A stretch of 64,000 nt of DNA from Bradyrhizobium erythrophlei (GTDB lineage: Bacteria; Pseudomonadota; Alphaproteobacteria; Rhizobiales; Xanthobacteraceae), in the NCBI RefSeq assembly GCF_900129425.1, contig NZ_LT670817.1, positions 992,001 to 1,056,000 of the forward strand. The letters are read 5' to 3'. The notes below the pieces were generated by a model. It was given only the letters and a program-made list of their open reading frames with translations, was not told the origin of the DNA and did not search any database. The translations under genes and the position numbers were made by a program. This document shows positions 1-6,948 of the stretch, piece after piece. The stretch's first letter is position 1; every line of letters begins with the position of its first letter.

Positions 1-2
1 CG

Positions 3-1937
3 CTGCTGCGGATCGCGGTCGAACATGCCGGTGCCGGGCGGGGCCTGCTCATCCTGTTCCCGGTCGACAAGCCACGGATCGCGGCGGAAGCGACGACCGG
101 CCGCGGCCAGGTTGAGGTCACGTTGCGCCAGACGGCCCCGTCACCGGCCGAGCTTCCCGAATCCGTGCTCCACACCGTGATCCGGACGCGGGAGAGCGTC
201 ATCCTTGATGACGCCTTGACGCAGAATCCGTTCTCGGCGGATGAGTACCTGCGTCAGAAGCACGCCCGGTCGGTCCTCTGCCTGCCGCTGGTGAAGCAGT
301 CCAAGCTGATCGGGGTGCTCTATCTCGAGAACAATTTGGCATCGCACGTATTCACGCCCGCGCGGATCTCGGTGCTGGAATTGCTGGCATCGCAAGCGGC
401 GATCTCGCTGGAGAACGCGAGCCTGTACAACGATCTCCGGGAACGCGAGGCCAGGATCCGCCGCCTGGTCGACTCGAACATCATCGGGATCATCATCTGG
501 GATTTTCAGGGCCGAATCATCGAAGCCAACCAGGCCTTTCTTGATCTGTTGGGTTACAGCCGTGAAGACCTGATCTCGGGTCGGCTACGATGGACCGAAC
601 TGACGCCAGCCGAATGGCGCCGCACCGACGAACGGGCCCGCGCAGAACTGAAGGCGGCGGGAACCGTAGAGCCCCGCGAGAAGGAGTACTTTCGTAAAGA
701 CGGCAGCCGCGTTCCGGTTCTGGTCGGTGCTACGATGTTCGGCGACAAGCCAGACGAGGGCGTTGCCTTCGTGCTCGACTTGACCACACGCAAACGCGCT
801 GAGTTCGAGCGTCAACTCTCGTCGTCATTAGTTGAGCAGGCTACCGAGTTTATGGCGATTGCCGACCTCGAAGGAGGGACGCCGCTCTACCTGAACAAGG
901 CGGCGCTGAAAATGGTCGGTCTCGACGGCCCGGAAGAAGCGAGAACGAGGCGGGGGCTTCACTACATGTTCCCCGAGGACCGCGAGTTCGTGACTACCGT
1001 CCTCTGGCCGTCGGTGCTGGAGAAGGGGGCCTGGTCGGGCGAGATGCGTCTCCGCCATTTCAAGACCGGTGACCCGATCCCGGTGCTCTATTCGGCCTTT
1101 CGGATCGACGATCCGGAGACCGGGCAGCCAGTGGGCGTCGGGAATGTGTGCAGCGATATCTCCGACAGCAAGCGCGCGGAAGAGAAGCTGCGCGCCAGCG
1201 AACAGCGCCTTCTCGATGCCCAGATGGAGCTTGCGCACGTCACGCGCGTGACGACGCTGGGCGAACTGACAGCTTCCATTGCCCATGAAGTAAACCAGCC
1301 GCTCGCCGGTGTCATAGCCAACGCCGAGGCCTGTCTGCGCTGGCTCGACCGTGCAACTCCCGACCTGGACGCAGTGCGTCGCTCCGTGGAATGGATTATC
1401 GACGACGGCAATCGGGCGAGCGAGGTGATCCGGCGCACCCGGGCACTCGCGAACAAGACCGAGATTGAGAAGGTGCCGCTCGACATAAACGACCTCGTCA
1501 GGGAGGTCATCGCGCTGGTGCAGCGTGAGTTAATCAGTCACCGGGTGTCGTTGCGGATGGAGTTGGCACCCGACCTCCACATGATCACAGGTGATCGGGT
1601 CCAGCTGCAGCAAGTGATGATCAATCTGGTGATGAACGGCATTGAGGCGATGCAATCGGTCACCGATCGGCCGCGCGAACTGGAGATCCGATCGCGTCTG
1701 GACGAGACACAAGTGCTCGTAAGTGTGACGGATTGCGGCGTCGGGATCCCCGCCGAGAATGCGGACCGGCTGTTCAATCCCTTCTTCACCACCAAATCCA
1801 GCGGCATGGGCATGGGGCTCTCGATCTGTCGTTCGATCATGGAAGCCCACGGTGGCCGGCTGTGGGCCACGGCCAACATACCCTACGGCGCCGCGTTTCA
1901 GTTCACCCTGCCGGTGAACACCGACGCTGCGTCGTGA
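3..1937 (+). CDS. PAS/GAF sensor histidine kinase, C-terminal part (5' end outside window)
   Basis: The reading frame is open to the first base of the window, so the N-terminus is missing. Visible order: the end of a GAF domain (phrases such as GRGLLILFPVDKPRIAAEAT upstream of the TTG at 123), two PAS domains (about residues 155-265 and 280-390 of the visible part), a HisKA dimerisation domain with the H-box SIAHEVNQPLAGV, and an HATPase_c domain with N-box (QVMINLVMNGIEAM) and G-boxes (DCGVGIPAENA, GMGMGLSICRSI). It should autophosphorylate on the H-box His. From family knowledge, this GAF arrangement is typical of very large proteins with an upstream Ser/Thr-kinase-like and AAA ATPase half; that half cannot be seen here. 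The ligand and the partner regulator are unknown. Confidence 0.9.
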   Translation: MLRIAVEHAGAGRGLLILFPVDKPRIAAEATTGRGQVEVTLRQTAPSPAELPESVLHTVIRTRESVILDDALTQNPFSADEYLRQKHARSVLCLPLVKQSKLIGVLYLENNLASHVFTPARISVLELLASQAAISLENASLYNDLREREARIRRLVDSNIIGIIIWDFQGRIIEANQAFLDLLGYSREDLISGRLRWTELTPAEWRRTDERARAELKAAGTVEPREKEYFRKDGSRVPVLVGATMFGDKPDEGVAFVLDLTTRKRAEFERQLSSSLVEQATEFMAIADLEGGTPLYLNKAALKMVGLDGPEEARTRRGLHYMFPEDREFVTTVLWPSVLEKGAWSGEMRLRHFKTGDPIPVLYSAFRIDDPETGQPVGVGNVCSDISDSKRAEEKLRASEQRLLDAQMELAHVTRVTTLGELTASIAHEVNQPLAGVIANAEACLRWLDRATPDLDAVRRSVEWIIDDGNRASEVIRRTRALANKTEIEKVPLDINDLVREVIALVQRELISHRVSLRMELAPDLHMITGDRVQLQQVMINLVMNGIEAMQSVTDRPRELEIRSRLDETQVLVSVTDCGVGIPAENADRLFNPFFTTKSSGMGMGLSICRSIMEAHGGRLWATANIPYGAAFQFTLPVNTDAAS

Positions 1938-2146
1938 GGTTGCGCCCGTAAGCCGTCCAAAGAACGGGTGGGCCGGCCGCGAGTTCAGTTCTGGGGCAAT
2001 CTGCGAAACACTCGCCAAGCGTAAAGGTTTTCCGCCTTGCTCCCAACGTCAGACATTGCCCGGCCTGTTTCGCGGTTCAATCCACGGTCTCAGGCGCAAT
2101 TTTGCTTCCAACAGATTCCTGGTGCGGTTGCGCGCCCTCGAGGCGA

Positions 2147-2221
2147 TGGTGGGCGCACAAGGGATCGAACCTTGGACCTCTCCCGTGTGAAGGGAACGCT
2201 CTCCCGCTGAGCTATGCGCCC
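2147..2221 (-). tRNA. tRNA-Val (anticodon CAC)
   Basis: On the minus strand a full cloverleaf can be drawn. The acceptor GGGCGCA pairs with TGCGCCC. There is a D-arm GCTC/GAGC, an anticodon stem TTCCC/GGGAG with loop TTCACAC (anticodon CAC, valine), and a T-arm CAAGG-TTCGATC-CCTTG. Discriminator A is followed by an encoded CCA. The gene stands alone between the histidine kinase and the coiled-coil protein gene. Confidence 0.95.
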
Positions 2222-2375
2222 GGGATATTCGTGCAAAGTCGGAAGCCGGAAATCGCGTCCGATCGAACAATGCACACCAGTCAGAGTCCGCGATTTACGA
2301 AGTGCGGGGCACCGGTGTCAAGCTATGGTGTAAACCCGCGTCCAGCGGCGCACCGGGATCCCTGATCAAGGTGAA

Positions 2376-3668
2376 TTACCCCGGCTGCCGCGCCCGGGAG
2401 GCGTGGGACTGCAGGGCCCGGATGCGTTCAGCGAGCGTGCCGCCGCCCTCGGGCATGCCGCCACTGGGAGCCACGCCATTGGCGGCACCGTTGGCGGGTT
2501 TTGCCGGCTTTGCCGGGATCACCGGTTCCGCGGCCAGCATGGCCTCGATCGCCGAATTCGGGCCTTCCAGCTGCATCGCGAGTTTGGCCACTTCGGCCGC
2601 AATATCGTTGATGCGCTCGCGCAGTAGCGCGTTTTCCATGCGCTCGGTCGCCCACGAGCTTTCGGCCGCCTGCTGGATCGCGTTGATGTCGCGCTGCAGC
2701 TTGGCGCGTTCGTCGCGCGCGATACGGAGTTGTTCCTCGACCGCGGCCTTTTCGGTGCGCAGCTTTTCGATCGCCGGCGATTTGCCGCCTTCGCTCAAGG
2801 CCGCGATTTCGGCGCGCAATTGGTTTGCCGCGCGTTCGGTGGCTTCGTTCTGCTGGCGCAGCTGGTTGTTTTCAAAGTCGCGCTCGGCCAGGAGCTTGCC
2901 CTGGGTGGTGAGCCGCCCCTCCAGGTCGTTGACGCGGTTGCCGAGCATTTCGGCTTCCTTGACCTGGATGATCAATTGCCGATCGAGATCGGTGACGCGC
3001 TGGCTCAAATTCTCGACGCGGCTGCGCGCCTCGGCAAGCTCGCTGGTCGCCTTTTCTGAGTCGCCGCGCTCCTGCGCCAGCCGCGCCTGCGTGGCGGCGA
3101 ATTCCTTTTCGGCATCGCTGACGCGACTCTTGAGCTCATCGATCTGGGCGCGCACCGCCACCAGCTCGACCTGACGGCTCTGCGCCATCATCGAACGGTC
3201 GGACAGCTCGCTATTGATTTTCGCAAGCTCGCTTTGCTTGTCCTTCAGCGCCTTTTCGGCGTCGCGCAGCGATTCGGTCTTGGCGGTGAATTCCTCTTCG
3301 GTGGCGCGCATCTGTTCCTTCACCGCCTTCTCGCGCGCTTCCAGCGAGAAGATGGTGGCGTTCTTTTCGCCAAGCTCGATTTTCATGCGATTGATCGCAT
3401 CGGATTTCTTGCCGAGTTCGGCGAGCTGGCTGGTGGTCTTGCTCTTGAGCTGGTCGACGCTCATCTCCAGCCGCCGCGCCGACATCGCGAATTCCGCGCG
3501 CAACTGATCCTTGTCGGCCTGGATCTCGGCCATCGACAGCGGCGTCGCCGCCTCCAGCCGCTTCGTCGTCAGCCGCACCGCGCGGTTATGCACCAGCGGT
3601 ACGATCATCAGCCCGAACAGCATCGAGAGCAGAAAACCGATCGCCAGATACATGATCGGTTCGACCAT
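2376..3668 (-). CDS. membrane-anchored long coiled-coil protein
   Basis: 430 residues. One N-terminal membrane segment (about residues 5-25, YLAIGFLLSMLFGLMIVPLV) is followed by about 330 residues rich in Glu, Lys, Gln, Arg and Ala with heptad character and almost no Pro or Gly, i.e. a long coiled coil (about 60-360). The C-terminal tail is Pro/Ala/Gly-rich (AKPAKPANGAANG). It probably works as an inner-membrane-anchored scaffold with the coiled coil in the cytoplasm. The start at 3668 puts the hydrophobic segment directly at the N-terminus. No enzymatic motif is visible. Similar uncharacterised proteins are common in Bradyrhizobium relatives (recollection, not a search). It is transcribed alone. 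Confidence 0.8.
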   Translation of the reverse strand: MVEPIMYLAIGFLLSMLFGLMIVPLVHNRAVRLTTKRLEAATPLSMAEIQADKDQLRAEFAMSARRLEMSVDQLKSKTTSQLAELGKKSDAINRMKIELGEKNATIFSLEAREKAVKEQMRATEEEFTAKTESLRDAEKALKDKQSELAKINSELSDRSMMAQSRQVELVAVRAQIDELKSRVSDAEKEFAATQARLAQERGDSEKATSELAEARSRVENLSQRVTDLDRQLIIQVKEAEMLGNRVNDLEGRLTTQGKLLAERDFENNQLRQQNEATERAANQLRAEIAALSEGGKSPAIEKLRTEKAAVEEQLRIARDERAKLQRDINAIQQAAESSWATERMENALLRERINDIAAEVAKLAMQLEGPNSAIEAMLAAEPVIPAKPAKPANGAANGVAPSGGMPEGGGTLAERIRALQSHASRARQPG

Positions 3669-3801
3669 CAGCGGTAACTCCCCATGAGAAAATCGTTAAT
3701 CACAATGCCATGGGGCACAGGGTAAACGCCAGCCTAATGCCGCGTTAACGTGAATCCGTAACCCGACTCATTCCGCCGCGAGCAATCCGCGCGAGGAGAC
3801 G

Positions 3802-4407
3802 TCAGAACGGGTTCCAGGTCGCGTGCGGGGTGTATTTGAGATAGCCGATATTGGCGCCCAGCCGTAGGCCCAGACCGGAACGGATCGGCACCAGCACGAT
3901 GTTGTTCGCGGTCAATGCGGTCATCCCGAAGCCGCCGATGATATAGGCGGAGCCGTTGATGCCGACAAAGCGCTGGTAGATCGCGTTGGTCGCCGGCAGG
4001 TTGTAGACCAGCGTCATGGTGCGCGCGCCGTCGCCGCCCCAGTCGAAGCCGACCGACGGTCCCTGCCAGTAGACCCTGAGATCGCCGGCATTCTTGGTGT
4101 AAAGCGTGCCTTCGCCGTATCTCAGCCCCGCGACAAAGGCGCCGGAGCCTTCCTCGCCGAGGACATAGCCGTTGGGCAGGCCCCATTGGCTGACCGCGCG
4201 CTCGATGACCGAAGCGAGGCCGCGCGAAACATTGCCGAAAAACCGGTGCCCGGCGCTGGTCAATTCGTCCGGACCGTAGGTAGCGGCGCTGGGCTGGCGT
4301 TGCGGCGGAGGCAATTGTTCCGGCGGGCCTTGTTGCGAGGAAGCGGGCACAGTCCAGCACATCAGCGCGGCGAGCGTCACCGCTGCAAGGCGTGAGGCTA
4401 AAATCAT
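3802..4407 (-). CDS. eipA: EipA-like periplasmic protein (DUF1134)
   Basis: 201 residues. The N-terminal signal peptide runs to about residue 24 (ALMCWTVPASSQ), then a short Pro/Gln linker, then a conserved glycine-rich beta domain with GNVSRGLASVIERAV, GEEGSGAFVAGLRYGEG, VGFDWGGDGARTM and YIIGGFGMTAL, characteristic of DUF1134. In Brucella a DUF1134 protein was named EipA and is a periplasmic envelope-integrity factor. The assignment here rests on motif recognition. The gene is divergent from the YHS-protein gene, with about 110 bp between the two starts. Confidence 0.8.
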   Translation of the reverse strand: MILASRLAAVTLAALMCWTVPASSQQGPPEQLPPPQRQPSAATYGPDELTSAGHRFFGNVSRGLASVIERAVSQWGLPNGYVLGEEGSGAFVAGLRYGEGTLYTKNAGDLRVYWQGPSVGFDWGGDGARTMTLVYNLPATNAIYQRFVGINGSAYIIGGFGMTALTANNIVLVPIRSGLGLRLGANIGYLKYTPHATWNPF

Positions 4408-4517
4408 GAAAGAACCCCTGGTATCGAAATCTCGGCCGCCGCCTTAACCTGATGCCAACTTGCACGGCTCTAGGTTGCGTCCGGTGTCCCCCGACTCGGA
4501 TGTTATCGTTATCAACT

Positions 4518-5042
4518 ATGACGGCAGAACGGCAGGAAAGAAACGGCAGTCGGTCGCGAATCGCTTTTCGCCCCGGAATAGCCTTGATCGTCGTGCTGGC
4601 GAGCCTTGTTGCAGTGCCGTGCTTCCGGTTTGCGGCTGAAGCGTCGACCACCGAGCGGGTGGTCGTCAACCGTTTCACCGGGCTGGCCATCGAGGGCTTC
4701 GATCCCGTCGCCTATTTCGTCGACGCCTGTCCCGAACGCGGGATCGAGGATTTCGAGGCGTCGGAGGCCGGCGCGGTCTGGCGTTTCCGCAACGAGGGCA
4801 ATCGGGCGTCCTTTGTCGCCCATCCCGATATTTACGGTCCCCAGTTCGGCGGCTACGACCCGATCGATGTGGCGCGTGGCGTCACCTATGCCGGCAACCC
4901 ACGGTTCTGGGCGATTGCCGGCGAGCGGCTTTACCTGTTCGGCCGCGAGGACAACCGCGATGCCTTTGCCGCCGACCCCGCGCGTTTTCTGCGCGAAGCC
5001 AATTCGCGCTGGCCGGTGCTGCAGCAAGGTCTGGCACAGTAG
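4518..5042 (+). CDS. exported YHS-domain protein
   Basis: About 174 residues from the ATG at 4518. Upstream in-frame ATGs at 4452 and 4500 would add an unlikely Cys/Pro-rich leader. A hydrophobic segment (GIALIVVLASLVAVPCF) serves as signal or anchor. The domain that follows matches exported YHS proteins: LAIEGFDPVAYFVDACPERG, WRFRNEGNRASFVAHPDIYGPQFGGYDP, YAGNPRFWAIAGERLYLF. YHS domains are linked to metal or haem handling, but exact roles are mostly unknown. It probably acts in the periplasm. The gene ends 14 bp before the convergent cysQ stop. Confidence 0.75.
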   Translation: MTAERQERNGSRSRIAFRPGIALIVVLASLVAVPCFRFAAEASTTERVVVNRFTGLAIEGFDPVAYFVDACPERGIEDFEASEAGAVWRFRNEGNRASFVAHPDIYGPQFGGYDPIDVARGVTYAGNPRFWAIAGERLYLFGREDNRDAFAADPARFLREANSRWPVLQQGLAQ

Positions 5043-5056
5043 CGGGCTACAAATCG

Positions 5057-5905
5057 TTATCGCGCCGCCCCGGGATCGCCGCAGGCGACTCCGGGATCGC
5101 CCCAGGCGATGAATTCCGGCACGATGAAGCCCGCGCCGCCTTTGCCGAACTGCAAATCAGCCCCCTGGGCGTCGGTGATCTTGCCGCCTGCCGCGGTAAC
5201 GATGGCGTAGCCAGCGGCGACATCCCATTCGCAGGTCGGCGCGAGGCGGGGATAGATATCGGCTTTACCCTCGGCCACGCGGCCGAATTTGACCGCCGAG
5301 CCGAGCTTCGCGCGAACCGCGCCTGGTCGGGCCGCAATGAAGGCCTCGGTCCGGCTATCGCCGTGCGAACGGCTGACCGCTGCGATCCAGGGTTCGCCGC
5401 GCGGCGGCAGCGGGCGGGTATGGATCGGCTTGGCCACGGAACCGGTTTGAGTCGTTAACCGCTCCGCGCCGCGACCGACCAGCCCCCGCCATATCAACCC
5501 AAGTGCCGGGGCGCCGATGATGCCCAATAGCGGCGTTCCGTTGCTCACCAGCGCGAGATTGACGGTAAATTCGTCGCGGCCGGCGACGAATTCCTTGGTG
5601 CCGTCAAGCGGATCAATCAGAAAGAAGCTGCCGTCATAAAGCGGCTTTGCCAGCTGAACGCGTTCCTCGGACAAAGCCGGCAGCCCTGGAACGAGCCGCG
5701 CCAGACCGTCGGCAATGATGCGGTCGGCGGCGAGATCCGCCTCCGTCACCGGCGATCCGTCGGTTTTGCCGTCGATCTTCATCACCTGACGGTTCACGGC
5801 AAGAATGGCGGCCCCGGCCCGGAGCACCAGGTCGGTCAACGGCGCCATCAGCGCCGCCGCGGCATCGCGATCGATCACCTCAGCGGACAAGCGTGCCTCA
5901 TTCAT
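5057..5905 (-). CDS. cysQ: 3'(2'),5'-bisphosphate nucleotidase CysQ
   Basis: 282 residues, inositol-monophosphatase superfamily. The metal-binding signatures are present: LSEER (Glu80/Glu81), the DPLDGTKEF motif (Asp98, Asp101, Gly102, Thr103) and the C-terminal CEWDVAAGYAIVTAAGG motif. CysQ removes the 3' phosphate from PAP/PAPS, relieving inhibition in sulfate assimilation, and is Mg-dependent and Li-sensitive. It acts in the cytoplasm or at the membrane. The order of the motifs and the length are normal for CysQ. It is divergent from chpT, with 140 bp between starts. Confidence 0.92.
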   Translation of the reverse strand: MNEARLSAEVIDRDAAAALMAPLTDLVLRAGAAILAVNRQVMKIDGKTDGSPVTEADLAADRIIADGLARLVPGLPALSEERVQLAKPLYDGSFFLIDPLDGTKEFVAGRDEFTVNLALVSNGTPLLGIIGAPALGLIWRGLVGRGAERLTTQTGSVAKPIHTRPLPPRGEPWIAAVSRSHGDSRTEAFIAARPGAVRAKLGSAVKFGRVAEGKADIYPRLAPTCEWDVAAGYAIVTAAGGKITDAQGADLQFGKGGAGFIVPEFIAWGDPGVACGDPGAAR

Positions 5906-6045
5906 CGGCGGTCCTCATATGCTCCTCGTCTTTCCCATCGGTTTTCGTCCCCGGTTGGCAGCCCGCGCGTTCGCAGTGTATCAAACCAGCAAGCATGCGT
6001 GATTCGCCTTAGTCCGCGCTTTCAGCGGATTTCCAGGAACCTCCT

Positions 6046-6693
6046 ATGTCTGGCACTTCGTCTCCCGCTCCGGCCCCCGATGCCCTCGAACTGGCGGCAC
6101 TGTTATGTTCGCGGGTTTGCCATGATCTCATCAGTCCGGTGGGCGCCATCGTCAATGGGCTAGAGGTCCTCGACGACAATCCCAAGCCGGACGATCGCGA
6201 ATTTGCGCTCGATCTGATCCGCAAAAGCGCCAAGACGGCGTCGGCCCGGCTGCAGTTCTGCCGTCTGGCGTTCGGGGCGGCGGGATCGTCGGGCGCGCAG
6301 ATCGACCTCGGCGACGCGCAGACCATGGCGCGTGGCCATCTCGAGGACAACAAGACCACGATCGCGTGGAACTTGCCGCGCGTGCTGCTGCCGAAAAACA
6401 AGGTAAAACTGCTGCTGAATATGATGGTGATCGCGCAGCAGACGATACCGCGCGGAGGCACGCTCACGGTCGATCCGATCGGCGAGGGTGATTCCATCGG
6501 CTTTCGCGTCGCTGCCAGCGGGCTCAACGCCCGCATGCCGCAGAATATCGCCGATCTCCTGAGTTCGGGCTCGGCCTCCGCCGTCGATGCCCATGCGGTG
6601 CAGCCTTATTATACGCGGCTGCTGGCGCAAGCCTGCGGACTGAAAGTAGTGCTGGCGCCCGAGGGCGATGCGGTGGTGGTGACCGCTTCCTGA
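6046..6693 (+). CDS. chpT: histidine phosphotransferase ChpT
   Basis: 215 residues. The DHp-like helix carries the phospho-accepting His (His26 in CSRVCHDLISPVGAIVNGLE). A degenerate HATPase-like domain follows without ATP-binding boxes (KNKVKLLLNMMVIAQQTIPRGG). This is the alphaproteobacterial ChpT layout. ChpT passes phosphate from CckA to CtrA and CpdR, so it links the cell cycle to motility. Its target gene ctrA is also in this window (24617-25318), about 18 kb away. The start ATG at 6046 follows a run of purine-rich bases (ccaggaacctcct). Confidence 0.9.
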   Translation: MSGTSSPAPAPDALELAALLCSRVCHDLISPVGAIVNGLEVLDDNPKPDDREFALDLIRKSAKTASARLQFCRLAFGAAGSSGAQIDLGDAQTMARGHLEDNKTTIAWNLPRVLLPKNKVKLLLNMMVIAQQTIPRGGTLTVDPIGEGDSIGFRVAASGLNARMPQNIADLLSSGSASAVDAHAVQPYYTRLLAQACGLKVVLAPEGDAVVVTAS

Positions 6694-6778
6694 AGGTGCC
6701 GCGCGCATTCCGCAAAAAGCGGGCCGCGGTGCTGCGATCGGAATGGCCGCGAAAATTACGCCAGGTCCGGGAATATGG

Positions 6779-6793
6779 TTAACCAACGGTTTA
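6779..6793. promoter_or_regulatory. candidate CtrA box upstream of cheA
   Basis: TTAA (6779-6782), 7 bases, TTTA (6790-6793): 7 of 8 matches to the CtrA consensus TTAA-N7-TTAA. It lies about 155 bp upstream of the cheA ATG, in an AT-rich intergenic patch. The sequence match is direct; a regulatory role is inferred. Confidence 0.45.
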
Positions 6794-6948
6794 CCCGTTG
6801 GCGCCGAATTCCGTCGGGCGGCCTTATCTCTTTGTTGAGCCCGTTCTTTTGCAATTGCTCAACCAATATTAAACGCTTTGCATAGAAGCTGGCCAAACTC
6901 CGAAAGGCGTGGCGAGGTCGCGCGCCCGTGCGTTCGAAGGCCTGTTTC

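Noticed and set aside
3734..4690. 318-codon minus-strand frame overlapping the DUF1134 gene
   Set aside because: Out-of-frame shadow; Arg-rich with no domain, while the 201-residue frame is a clear DUF1134 protein.
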